NCBI GenBank assembly: GCA_964360835.1
Contig: CAYHYG010000001.1
Span: forward strand, 1 to 63,611
Length of the DNA stretch: 63,611 nt
Source: CAYHYG01 sp964360835
Lineage (GTDB): Bacteria > Patescibacteriota > Patescibacteriia > UBA1558 > 2-01-FULL-52-15
Direction of reading: 5' to 3'
Shown: piece by piece, positions 14,159 through 23,140 of the stretch
How the letters are laid out: each line of letters starts with the position of its first letter
Position numbering within the stretch: position 1 is the first letter of the stretch
Program-made: the position numbers and the translations under genes
The notes under the pieces: model-generated
The model's database searches: none
Seen by the model: the letters and a program-made list of their open reading frames with translations, nothing else
What the model was told of the DNA's origin: nothing

Positions 14159-14506
14159 ATGGCTTCTACTCTGATAAAGCACGGACCGACTGTAGTTATC
14201 CGCCTCAGCAGCAACCTGGATAGTGATCAACCAATTAACGAACTGCGGGCTGTGGTAGATAAGCTGCTGCAGGAAGGAAACTCCAGACTCGTGCTCAATC
14301 TGGCGGATGTAACGACGATGAATTCATACGGGATAGTAGCGTTGACATCTATTCAAAGGGAGTACGCCAAACGAGGCGGCACGGTTAAGCTCTGTCAGCT
14401 CGAGAAGAGTATCACCAACATTCTCTTGCTGACCAAGCTGTCTATGATCTTCGAATGCCACCGCACCGAGGATGAAGCTACGTTTAGCTTCACTCCGACC
14501 GAGTAG
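14159..14506 (+). CDS. STAS-domain anti-sigma factor antagonist-like protein
   Basis: This 115-residue protein is a single STAS domain: RLVLNLADVTTMNSYGIVALTSIQREYAKRGG aligns with SpoIIAA/RsbV, and Ser56 in MNSYGI sits where the regulatory serine is phosphorylated in that family. Such proteins switch partners with an anti-sigma kinase. No kinase, phosphatase or sigma factor gene is nearby, so its partner is elsewhere or it acts alone. The SD is GGAGG, 9 nt before the ATG. It has its own promoter and a terminator at 14528-14552. Confidence 0.85.
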   Translation: MASTLIKHGPTVVIRLSSNLDSDQPINELRAVVDKLLQEGNSRLVLNLADVTTMNSYGIVALTSIQREYAKRGGTVKLCQLEKSITNILLLTKLSMIFECHRTEDEATFSFTPTE

Positions 14507-14527
14507 ATAGACCGGAAACCCAGACCA

Positions 14528-14552
14528 GGCTCCCTTCGCAATGAAGGGAGCC
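14528..14552 (+). terminator. Terminator of the STAS gene
   Basis: GGCTCCCTTC pairs with GAAGGGAGCC over a 5-nt loop; only a short T-tract follows. Confidence 0.65.
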
Positions 14553-14591
14553 TCTAAAAGTAAAAAAAGGATGGCCAAACGACCACCCTTT

Positions 14592-14663
14592 CCTATTTCT
14601 AATTACTAATTCCTGATTACTAACCCCCACTTACTGATTACTAATTACGAGTTACGAATTACT
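14592..14663. repeat. ATTACTAATT-type low-complexity repeat tract
   Basis: Imperfect repeats of TAATTACTAATT/TGATTACTAA lie between the STAS terminator and the rplY stop codon. Related tracts occur at 38082, 56205 and 59040 and inside the helicase gene. Confidence 0.6.
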
Positions 14664-14666
14664 ATC

Positions 14667-15359
14667 TTACTCCTTTTTCGGCTCTTTCTTCTCTTCTTTC
14701 TTATTATCCTTATCCTCAACCTCACCAGCTACAGCACCTTCGTTCTTCTGTTTAATAGATTCAGCCACCACCGTCTCGGTTGGCACTGCTTCAAACTTCT
14801 CTTCACGGACGGCCATAACAGAGGCCAAGGTTGATTCCGGATCATCAAGAGGAACTACACCGCTCGGTAAAGCGATATCTTTGAGCTGGATAGAATCGCC
14901 AAACTCCACGAGGGAATCCAGACTGACAGAAATTTCATGTGGCAAATCTTTGGGCAGACACTCAATCTCAATGTGGTCTGCGCTCAGTACCAGGTTAGCG
15001 CCTTTTTCTTTGACAGCCGGGGACTCTCCAATAAAAACCAGTTTAACATCGGTCTTGACCTTTACATCCATATTGATCTGATATAAATCAGCATGAATGA
15101 TAATGTCGGAGACAGGATCGCGCTGGACTTCTTTGACGAGCACATTTACCGGTTTACCATTATCTACAGTCAATTCTATCAAACTACTTTCACCAGCTTC
15201 CAGTAAAACTTTCTTGAATGTTAAACGATCCAAAACCAAAGGAGTATTTTCCTTACCATGTCCATAGAGAACGGCTGGAATTTTTGCTTCCTTCCTAGTT
15301 GTATTGAGCGTCGACTGCGTAGCCACTGCTCGCTTCTGTGCTTGTAAGGCGTATGTCAT
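14667..15359 (-). CDS. rplY: 50S ribosomal protein L25/general stress protein Ctc
   Basis: bL25 binds 5S rRNA. The 230-residue protein is the long Ctc form: the L25 domain (RKEAKIPAVLYGHGKENTPL and following, residues 1-95), then the TL5/Ctc C-terminal beta domain (IEIECLPKDLPHEISVSLDSL), then an acidic-basic tail ending KEEKKEPKKE. No SD is visible. It is transcribed away from the STAS gene and converges on it. Confidence 0.93.
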   Translation of the reverse strand: MTYALQAQKRAVATQSTLNTTRKEAKIPAVLYGHGKENTPLVLDRLTFKKVLLEAGESSLIELTVDNGKPVNVLVKEVQRDPVSDIIIHADLYQINMDVKVKTDVKLVFIGESPAVKEKGANLVLSADHIEIECLPKDLPHEISVSLDSLVEFGDSIQLKDIALPSGVVPLDDPESTLASVMAVREEKFEAVPTETVVAESIKQKNEGAVAGEVEDKDNKKEEKKEPKKE

Positions 15360-15434
15360 ATAGATATAAGAATATTCAATGTAGACATTATTTAATCACG
15401 TTATTACTTCCGTGTCAATACGCTAAACATCTGA

Positions 15435-17045
15435 TTATTTCTCTCGTTCATCGCCACCGACATAGACACTTTTTACTTCACCTCCTTTTTTGTCGCCTAC
15501 ATATTTCGCATTGAAACGAAATTTTCCCCCAGGTCTTTTTCCGACCTGATATTCTGCGATACTGGTAGGTACTTTTGGCGCAATTACTTTCGCGCCCATG
15601 ACTTCTGATAGCTTTTGCCCTATACCTTTATCAGCCCCAGTGGAGCATGATACAAGAATAAACGTCGGATTCTCCTCAAAAAATTCACTCGTCCTCTGAA
15701 CTCCCCGGCCTTGAAAGTCTTGGGTAAATAAGGCGTGCCGTTCATCGTCCCCTCCGAATCGGATACTATCTTGGGTTCCATGTCCTCCAATTATCGCTAG
15801 TGATATCTTATGCCCGTTTCCGTCAAGAGGATTATACCTCTTATTAAACTCAATCAATGCACGAGCTACATCTATTTTCCCTTCACATTCCATAACTCTC
15901 AGATTAAAACCGCCCTGAAGCTTCTCGTACAATTGATTTAATTCAAAGCGATTCTGATAAAACGCTCCGTTCCAATCGTTGCGAGGAAATATTACGACAC
16001 CGTATGGGTTGGATATGTTATCTGCTTCTTCATACTGCGCAGACAAAAGCTGGATCGGGTATCGTCCAAAGTCAGCAATCCCAAAATCGCGATATAACAA
16101 TTCGCATGTACCCGACTGCAAGTGTTCCAGCTCAATAATTGAACTAATATTCTTTTCAATTGCTTGATCTAATGTTGTTCCTTCTTGGCCCAGACATGTG
16201 GCGCTTTTTTTCCATATATCTAGTAACTCGAGAGGCAAATGATGTTTCGACAGAACCTCCTGGATCTTCCGCTCACCCTCAGCAACAATTTCCGGAGAGT
16301 CGTGGGTAGCTAAAAATGCAATGAGTTGTCTTTGAAGTCTGCGATCCTTTATTCTAGGCAATGTCGATTGCGCTATCTCGGCCGCTACTAACGATTGCTC
16401 AGAGGTTCCGTTTTTCCGCATCAACATCAAAGCGTGAACGGCATGAAATGAAAAGTTATAATCTAAGAGAAATTCACCAATATCTTTTCGGAGAGCGATA
16501 AGGCCTTCTATTCCAAGTTTTCGCGTGTCTTCGTCCTCGCTTTCCGCAAGAAGACTCAGAGATGGTAAAGCCCAAGCCTCATGTCTGCCCTTCTGGATGT
16601 CTTCTATGATTTTCGGGGACAGTTCTTTCAGGATCCCCATGCCGAACGCCCGGAAGCCATCCCGATCAATCTTTTCAGTAGCAGTGATGCCCATGCCCTG
16701 TGCGATCTTATGAAATTTATACAGAAACCCAGGCCGATATTCATATGCGCTCAAAACAACCTCTCGATTCGCGATAAGCGTTGCTAAATCCGACCTAACC
16801 TCTTCATCTCGTTCCTCATCAATGATATCATCATCAGGCCATCGCGAAAGATCGTCGAAAGCATTTTCTACTCGCATGAACTCCTCCTCACTAAAACGCG
16901 GACGTACTTCCTCATCAATTGCCTTTAGCCAGCGTTCAGCATCTTCATAATCTCTTTTTCCTTCCCCAGCTTGAACAATACGGGATAGACGTTCGGCCTC
17001 CGTTAAGGCTTCTTCTTCGCTGTATCGTTCGGGGGTTTCTGACAT
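15435..17045 (-). CDS. Caspase-like (clan CD) protein with helical-repeat N-terminus
   Basis: The protein has 536 residues. The C-terminal 150 show the clan CD cysteine peptidase layout: a hydrophobic strand ending in IIGGHGT (catalytic His422), then 45 residues later FILVSCSTGAD (Cys467), as in caspases, CHAT and legumain-like domains. Residues about 120-270 are helical with ARM/HEAT-like repeats (LPSLSLLAESEDEDTRKLGI; SLVAAEIAQSTLPRIKDRRL), a likely protein-binding platform. The N-terminus is very acidic. No signal peptide is seen, so it acts in the cytosol. It lies alone between rplY and rodA. Peptidase activity is inferred from the dyad only. Confidence 0.7.
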   Translation of the reverse strand: MSETPERYSEEEALTEAERLSRIVQAGEGKRDYEDAERWLKAIDEEVRPRFSEEEFMRVENAFDDLSRWPDDDIIDEERDEEVRSDLATLIANREVVLSAYEYRPGFLYKFHKIAQGMGITATEKIDRDGFRAFGMGILKELSPKIIEDIQKGRHEAWALPSLSLLAESEDEDTRKLGIEGLIALRKDIGEFLLDYNFSFHAVHALMLMRKNGTSEQSLVAAEIAQSTLPRIKDRRLQRQLIAFLATHDSPEIVAEGERKIQEVLSKHHLPLELLDIWKKSATCLGQEGTTLDQAIEKNISSIIELEHLQSGTCELLYRDFGIADFGRYPIQLLSAQYEEADNISNPYGVVIFPRNDWNGAFYQNRFELNQLYEKLQGGFNLRVMECEGKIDVARALIEFNKRYNPLDGNGHKISLAIIGGHGTQDSIRFGGDDERHALFTQDFQGRGVQRTSEFFEENPTFILVSCSTGADKGIGQKLSEVMGAKVIAPKVPTSIAEYQVGKRPGGKFRFNAKYVGDKKGGEVKSVYVGGDEREK

Positions 17046-17199
17046 AAAAAAGTTAAAAATATAGTACTCGTCTTATTCTGAATCTTCTCAGAACTTAGTC
17101 ACTTGGGCTCAGTGAGCATTTCGCCCTTCCCGATAAGGCATTTCCAGATGAACTTAAGTAATAAAGTATCAGAATCAACGAGAAAGGCAAGGCAGCTTA

Positions 17200-18303
17200 T
17201 TATCTATATCCCCGACTTTTGATGCTCATATTATTGGCAATACCAAGCCCTATGGCAATAGCCAAAATTGAGCTACCTCCGGCACTGACCAGAGGCAAGG
17301 GAATGCCAGTTACCGGCGCAATACCCATATTCATGCCAATATTGATAAAGAGCTGAACCAAAAGCATGGCCGCCAAACCCAGACAATAGTAAGCAGCAAA
17401 GTTATCATCAGTTTTCCACGCTGTCCGACCCAGCCGAATAATTATGACCAAATAGGCGAGAAACAATAATGCCACGCCGACAAAACCAAATTCCTCCCCA
17501 ATGACAGCGAAGATAAAATCTGTCTGAGCTTCTGGCAAAAAGTGAAGTTGACTCTGTGATCCTAGCGCGAATCCTCTGCCAAACCATTGTCCGGAACCCA
17601 CAGCAATAACTGACTGACGGACATTATAGCCCTCATCAAGCGGATTGGCCTGAGGATTGAGAAAGGTGGCAATGCGCTGTTTTTGGTATGGCTGTAATAA
17701 CCAGAGCCAGGAGCTGACGGCCACGATTACTCCCGCCAACCCTAGAATGACCAAGTGACGCGTGCGCACTCGAACCATCAAAAGTAGGACCACCCAGGTG
17801 GCCACGATAACCATAGAAGAACCAAAATCCGGCTGCAGTAAAATTAAGCCAACAGCAATAGCTACAGCGGCGCCGCTAATAATAATATGACGCCAGAGAA
17901 AAAATTCTCTGGCATAACTAGAGAAATAGCCCGCCAGAAAAATGATAATGCAGATTTTGGCTAGCTCAACTGGTTGTAAACTTAATGGCCCTAGACGAAG
18001 CCAGCCAGTCGTATTACGAATATCAACACCGATCAGTAATACCAAAACTAAAAGCAAAATACCGGCCCAATAAATTATTTTGCGAAATGTCTGCCAGGTC
18101 CGATACTGGATCATGCTGATAGCCGTATAGACGCCAATGGCCACGATTGTGTAGGCAATCTGCTTATAAAAAAGTCCGTAGCCTTCCTCCGGCTGATTCA
18201 AACTCAAACCATACATCAAAACGACTGAAAGTAGTAACAAAAAAAACATGGCAGTTGTCAACAGCCAGTCGAATGACCGAAGTGTTCTCATCCAGGTAGC
18301 CAT
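17200..18303 (-). CDS. rodA: RodA/FtsW-family peptidoglycan glycosyltransferase
   Basis: SEDS proteins polymerise lipid II into glycan strands with a partner PBP. This 367-residue protein has about ten TM segments, and family signatures are present: NTTGWLRLGPLSLQPVELAK, the FGSSMVIVATW segment after QPD, and the C-terminal GIPLPLVSAGGSSILAIAIG. RodA is preferred to FtsW because of its length and lack of an N-terminal extension. The next gene upstream on the strand is a single-TM orphan 22 nt away, probably cotranscribed. Confidence 0.92.
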   Translation of the reverse strand: MATWMRTLRSFDWLLTTAMFFLLLLSVVLMYGLSLNQPEEGYGLFYKQIAYTIVAIGVYTAISMIQYRTWQTFRKIIYWAGILLLVLVLLIGVDIRNTTGWLRLGPLSLQPVELAKICIIIFLAGYFSSYAREFFLWRHIIISGAAVAIAVGLILLQPDFGSSMVIVATWVVLLLMVRVRTRHLVILGLAGVIVAVSSWLWLLQPYQKQRIATFLNPQANPLDEGYNVRQSVIAVGSGQWFGRGFALGSQSQLHFLPEAQTDFIFAVIGEEFGFVGVALLFLAYLVIIIRLGRTAWKTDDNFAAYYCLGLAAMLLVQLFINIGMNMGIAPVTGIPLPLVSAGGSSILAIAIGLGIANNMSIKSRGYR

Positions 18304-18325
18304 ATGTCCAATGCTACGTCAGATC

Positions 18326-19201
18326 CTAACGTCGGTCAAATGGAGAGTCAGCATCCGGCAAAAACCGATTACTTTCATCAAAATAGTCAGTTATCGGCAC
18401 AACCTCCAGACGATCTATACGAGCACCAGCGTCAAAGACATTAACGCTAAATCTGATTGATTGATAAGCCGGCACTTTATCTCTGAAGGTCTCCGACACC
18501 GCAACCAAACTTGATCCTTGATATAAGGCAATTTGCCAAGTAGTCTTCAAGAGATTAAAACCGCTTTCATTAGTCACTTGCCAATTTACTAGAGGTGGCA
18601 CCACGGTGCGGTTGGCTCCTGCACCTATAATCTGCTTGGCTTGATACCGAGGCGCCTGATCGAAAGTCCAAACATCAGCATAAGGTGTCAAAAATTTGCG
18701 CCAACGATACCTAGACAGAACAATGCTATCTGGCCTTTGATTATCACTTAACTCATAATTTAAAACCGTAAAAAGCCTGCGCTCCAGTGGCAACATACTC
18801 GTCCTGGAACCAGTGATGGTATCGCTCTTGGCACTAAACTGATAATCAATAGACTCCAAAGCCCACGTTTCATTTGGATTATAGACCTCCGCGGTCAAAT
18901 CATATTTACCGTTACCGAGAGCCAGGACTACAACCTTGCCAACTTCCAGATCCTTGGGTGCTTTATCGGCGTGGACAGTAGCCCAATCAATATCATTACG
19001 AACTATACCGCCCATAATTTTTTCTGATGATCCTAGAGTTAGGGAAAGCGTAAAACTGGCGTTCATTAGGGCGGCAATACTCAAAGCAATGACAAACATG
19101 AGCGAAAAAATAATCCAACGACGCCAACGCATTTTCTGGCGGGCAATATAGAGACTACGCTGAAGTTGTTTCTCGTTAAGAGACAGTTGTTCCATGGACA
19201 T
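18326..19201 (-). CDS. Hypothetical single-TM protein upstream of rodA
   Basis: This 291-residue protein has a cytoplasmic basic N-terminus (RQKMRWRRW), one TM helix (IIFSLMFVIALSIAALMNA, about residues 30-48) and an extracellular beta-rich region with LNYEL, VNWQVTNESGFNL and FSVNVFDAG. This resembles the predicted envelope proteins common in CPR genomes, but I know no named family. Two similar Ig-like segments (around 105-160 and 205-265) may form tandem domains. It precedes rodA in the same operon, so a role in the envelope is plausible. Confidence 0.7.
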   Translation of the reverse strand: MSMEQLSLNEKQLQRSLYIARQKMRWRRWIIFSLMFVIALSIAALMNASFTLSLTLGSSEKIMGGIVRNDIDWATVHADKAPKDLEVGKVVVLALGNGKYDLTAEVYNPNETWALESIDYQFSAKSDTITGSRTSMLPLERRLFTVLNYELSDNQRPDSIVLSRYRWRKFLTPYADVWTFDQAPRYQAKQIIGAGANRTVVPPLVNWQVTNESGFNLLKTTWQIALYQGSSLVAVSETFRDKVPAYQSIRFSVNVFDAGARIDRLEVVPITDYFDESNRFLPDADSPFDRR

Positions 19202-19234
19202 AATTATACAACGAACCGGACCGACTGACTATGT

Positions 19235-19263
19235 TTGGTTAGTAGATTTATCTGTGATATACT
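19235..19263 (+). promoter_or_regulatory. Promoter of the 19284 gene
   Basis: TTGGTT (19235-19240), 17-nt spacer, TATACT (19258-19263), 20 nt before the ATG. Confidence 0.55.
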
Positions 19264-19283
19264 TCCTGTGAAAATAAAAAAAT

Positions 19284-19586
19284 ATGCTTATTAACAATAG
19301 TCAAGATATTTTCTGGCTCAGTCTGTCGGCAGCTATCCTCATTTTATCGACCTTACTCGGGTTGATGATGTTTTATACTATCCGTATCATCCGTCAGGCC
19401 AGCCGAATGGTAGATAACCTAGGAGCTCTCCTGACCAATCTCTCAGAAATCAGCGGACTATTACGAAACAAGCTAGAAGATCTAGGCTCGGCTATATCCT
19501 TCCTGCGTACAGGCAGCAAAAACTTTGCCTCTATGGCGGGGTTTGGACAGAAAAAAAGCAGTAAAAAGGGACAGCCAAAACAATAA
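19284..19586 (+). CDS. Small membrane-anchored coiled-coil protein
   Basis: This 100-residue protein has one N-terminal TM helix (IFWLSLSAAILILSTLLGLMMFY), an amphipathic helix with heptad-like Leu/Ile (IRQASRMVDNLGALLTNLSE) and a Lys-rich tail ending KKGQPKQ. The layout resembles DUF948/YtxH-type proteins. It has its own promoter and lies 62 nt before dnaE on the same strand. Its function is unknown. Confidence 0.65.
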   Translation: MLINNSQDIFWLSLSAAILILSTLLGLMMFYTIRIIRQASRMVDNLGALLTNLSEISGLLRNKLEDLGSAISFLRTGSKNFASMAGFGQKKSSKKGQPKQ

Positions 19587-19648
19587 CGTATCTTGATTGT
19601 GAAGACGTTGCAGTCACTACCTGACTGGAACGTTTATCGTCTCTACCC

Positions 19649-22600
19649 ATGTCATCATTTGTCCATCTCCATACTCATTCTCACTACAGCCTTCTTGACG
19701 GTCTGGGGCGCATAGAAGATCTCATCGAAGCAGCCAAAAAAAATGGTATGACGGCTTTGGCGCTGACTGACCATGGGGTTCTCTATGGCGCTATAGAGTT
19801 TTATCAAAAATGTCTCAAGGCCGAAATAAAACCTATTATCGGCATGGAAGCCTACCTTAGCGACGAACCGATATCCCAAACATCGACCAGACAACAAAAA
19901 CCTTATCATCTGATACTTCTAGCCAAAAATAAAACGGGTTACCGTAACTTATTGCAATTGACCTCAGTCGCTCATCTCAAAGGATTTTATTATAAACCAC
20001 GTATTGATTGGGAGCTTCTCCATGAACATTCCGATGGACTGATTTGCTTGACTGCCTGCCTCAATGGCCCGATTGCTAGACCTATCAGTCAAAAAAATGA
20101 AGCTCTGGCTCGAGAAAACCTAAAAAAATTACAGAAAATTTTTGGACCTGAAGACCTATATCTGGAAATGCAACATCGACCGACTTTAGCTGACCAGAGC
20201 TTGGTCAATAACACTTTAAAAAAATACGCTCAGGAATATAACTTGCCTTTGGTAGCCACCAATGACATCCACTACGTCGAAGCTCAAGATGCTCTGGCTC
20301 ACGATATACTAATTTGTCTCCAAACCAAGGCCAAGGTCAGTGACAAAGATCGCATGAGCTATCTAGGAGAAGACTTTTCTCTACTGTCTACTGAAGAAAT
20401 GCAAGAGCATTTCGCCGATACGCCAGAAGCTCTAACCAATACGGTCAAAATTGCTGAACGTTGTAATCTAGAAATAGAGTTGGGAAAGATTACCCTGCCT
20501 CAGTTTAACGTTCCTGATGGTCTGACCGCAGAAGAATATGTCAGACAACTGTGCCTGCAAAATATCCCGCGACGTTTTGGCTGCGCCTACGAAGAGCTTG
20601 ATCATGATATTCGTGATCGGCTTGATTATGAACTGGACATCATCTTCAAAACTGGATTTACTGCCTATTTTTTGATCGTGCAGGATTTTGTCAATTGGGC
20701 CAAAAATAACGGCATAGTTGTCGGACCGGGACGTGGTAGCGCAGCTGGGTCATTAGTCTCCTATCTCCTTAATATTACTAATGTTGACCCTATAAAATAC
20801 AAATTGCTTTTTGAACGCTTTCTGAATCCGGAACGTATCTCTATGCCTGATATTGATATGGATTTTGCCGATACCAGACGTGAAGATGTCTTGAAATACG
20901 TGGAAGAACGCTACGGTCACGATCGCGTAGCCCAAATCATCACCTTCGGAACCATGGCCGCGCGAGCAGCTGTCAGAGATGTCGGACGTGTACTGGGCTA
21001 TGGTTATGGATTTTGCGACCGCATTTCAAAATTAATTCCTATGTTTACCACATTAACGGATGCGCTAGAAAAGGTTAGGGAGTTAAAAGAACTTTATGAG
21101 CAGGATGATCAAGCTAAACGATTGATTGACATGGCTAAACAGCTGGAAGGTATTGCACGTCATTCCTCGACCCATGCCTGCGCTGTCCTGATTACTAAGG
21201 ATCCTCTAGTCAGCTATGTACCTTTGCAACACGCCAGTTCTGACGACCAGACGGTCATCTCCCAGTATTCTATGCATCCGGTGGAAGATTTGGGATTATT
21301 GAAAATGGATTTTTTGGGTCTAAAAAATCTAACCATTTTGGAAAATGCTTTGCGGATTATTAGAAAAACTACTGGCCAGAAGATTGGGCTAGATGCTATC
21401 CCTCTCGATGACGCCCAGACTTTCCAGCTGTTACAAAAAGGTGACACCACCGGCGTCTTTCAATTAGAATCGAGCGGCATGACTAGATATCTCAAAAAGT
21501 TGAAACCGACTTCTATCGAAGACATTATCGCTATGATTTCTCTCTATCGTCCGGGCCCGATGGAGTTTATCGAAGATTATATCAATGGCAAACAGAATAA
21601 AATTAAAATTAGTTACCTGCATCCTGATCTGGAACCAATTTTATCCAGCACCTACGGTATTGCTGTCTATCAAGAACAAGTACTTGAAATCGCCCGCAAG
21701 CTGGCCGGCTTTACCTATGGTCAAGCAGACATCCTGCGCAAAGCGGTGGGAAAAAAGATCAAAAAACTTCTAGACGAACAGGAGGAATTATTGGTCAGCG
21801 GTATGATCAAGAATAAAATTCCGGCTGACACCGCCAAAAAAATCTGGGACTTTATCGTGCCATTTGCGCGCTATGGTTTCAACCGGTCTCACGCCGCTTC
21901 CTATGCCTTGATTTCCTTTCAAACAGCCTATCTCAAAGCACATTATCCAGCGCAATTTATGGCGGCACTGCTGACAGCGGATCAGGATGACATGGACAAA
22001 ATTGTGCGTGAAGTTCATGAGTGCTCCAAAATGGGTCTACACATTCTACCGCCTGATGTCAACGAAAGCTTCGAATCGTTCTCGGTCGTTCTCGATAATG
22101 AACAAAAACCAACCAAAGACATCCGTTTTGGACTGAACGCTATCAAAAATGTCGGTCAGCATATCTCTGCTGCTATTATAACCGAGAGAAAGAGTAATGG
22201 TACTTTTGCTTCATTAGAAGATTTCCTCAAACGTATTCACGATAAGGATTTAAATAAAAAATCTTTGGAATGCTTGATCAAATGCGGAGCGCTCGATCGT
22301 TTTGGAGAGCGCGGACAAATGCTGGCTAATCTGGATGAACTATTGTCTTTTAATAAAAAACTGCAATCAGAAAATAAGCGTGGCGTTACTAATCTCTTTG
22401 CGGATTTACCAATACAAATTTCTAGCGGACTAGTAGTAAGGTCAGCTGACCCAGCCGACAGCTGGCAATGTCTGGCTTGGGAAAAAGAACTGCTGGGCCT
22501 GTACATTACCAATCATCCATTTAAACCCTACCTAAAATGGCTCGAAGGTACTATCGACCTCATTGCCGGCATTAGCGCCACCGATGGGCAAGAAAAAACT

Positions 22601-23101
22601 GTCGCCGGTATCGTTACTATCTTGCATAAGATTGTGACCAAGAGCGGCGAACCTATGCTGTTTGTCACTATTGAAGATAGCACTGCCACTATGGAAATTA
22701 TCGTTTTTCCCAAACTTCTAGCTTCTCAACCTCACCTTTTTGAAATGGGTAAATTATTACTAGCCAAAGGGAAAATATCAGCCAAAGATGACAGTCCAAA
22801 ATTACTAATCGATCAGATTCAAGAGTTGACACCGGAAACAGTCGCGAGATTTCAAGATCAGTGGAAAAATAAATTAAAATTATGGTTACACTTGTCCGAA
22901 GATTTCAATAAAGAAAAGCTGGGAGTGCTCAAAGTCCTGCTCGAACAATACCCGGGGTCAATCCCTGTGTATCTAGTTTTGCATAATGGCTCCGAACGCC
23001 GCCTGAAAACAACTATGAAAGTTTCTATCAGTGAAGGTTTACAACAAAGGGTGGAAAATTTAATCGGTACTGGCAAATGGGTTATTGAAGAGCGGGCTTA
23101 G
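19649..23101 (+). CDS. dnaE: DNA polymerase III subunit alpha
   Basis: This is the replicative polymerase. The 1150-residue protein is full length for the DnaE1 type: the PHP domain opens with HLHTHSHYSLLDG, keeping its metal-binding histidines; the palm carries PDIDMDFAD (about 399-407); fingers and the helix-hairpin-helix region follow; and an OB domain sits near 960-1060 (TVAGIVTILHKIVTKSGEPM). No intein or insertion is seen. There is no SD before the ATG. Confidence 0.97.
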   Translation: MSSFVHLHTHSHYSLLDGLGRIEDLIEAAKKNGMTALALTDHGVLYGAIEFYQKCLKAEIKPIIGMEAYLSDEPISQTSTRQQKPYHLILLAKNKTGYRNLLQLTSVAHLKGFYYKPRIDWELLHEHSDGLICLTACLNGPIARPISQKNEALARENLKKLQKIFGPEDLYLEMQHRPTLADQSLVNNTLKKYAQEYNLPLVATNDIHYVEAQDALAHDILICLQTKAKVSDKDRMSYLGEDFSLLSTEEMQEHFADTPEALTNTVKIAERCNLEIELGKITLPQFNVPDGLTAEEYVRQLCLQNIPRRFGCAYEELDHDIRDRLDYELDIIFKTGFTAYFLIVQDFVNWAKNNGIVVGPGRGSAAGSLVSYLLNITNVDPIKYKLLFERFLNPERISMPDIDMDFADTRREDVLKYVEERYGHDRVAQIITFGTMAARAAVRDVGRVLGYGYGFCDRISKLIPMFTTLTDALEKVRELKELYEQDDQAKRLIDMAKQLEGIARHSSTHACAVLITKDPLVSYVPLQHASSDDQTVISQYSMHPVEDLGLLKMDFLGLKNLTILENALRIIRKTTGQKIGLDAIPLDDAQTFQLLQKGDTTGVFQLESSGMTRYLKKLKPTSIEDIIAMISLYRPGPMEFIEDYINGKQNKIKISYLHPDLEPILSSTYGIAVYQEQVLEIARKLAGFTYGQADILRKAVGKKIKKLLDEQEELLVSGMIKNKIPADTAKKIWDFIVPFARYGFNRSHAASYALISFQTAYLKAHYPAQFMAALLTADQDDMDKIVREVHECSKMGLHILPPDVNESFESFSVVLDNEQKPTKDIRFGLNAIKNVGQHISAAIITERKSNGTFASLEDFLKRIHDKDLNKKSLECLIKCGALDRFGERGQMLANLDELLSFNKKLQSENKRGVTNLFADLPIQISSGLVVRSADPADSWQCLAWEKELLGLYITNHPFKPYLKWLEGTIDLIAGISATDGQEKTVAGIVTILHKIVTKSGEPMLFVTIEDSTATMEIIVFPKLLASQPHLFEMGKLLLAKGKISAKDDSPKLLIDQIQELTPETVARFQDQWKNKLKLWLHLSEDFNKEKLGVLKVLLEQYPGSIPVYLVLHNGSERRLKTTMKVSISEGLQQRVENLIGTGKWVIEERA

Positions 23102-23104
23102 AGG

Positions 23105-23134
23105 TAGACAAGTAGACCTTGGGGTAGGTATAAT
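23105..23134 (+). promoter_or_regulatory. Promoter giving a leaderless transcript
   Basis: TAGACA (23105-23110), 18-nt spacer, TATAAT (23129-23134). The ATG at 23141 is only 6 nt past the -10, so transcription should start at or next to the start codon. Confidence 0.65.
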
Positions 23135-23140
23135 AGCATT

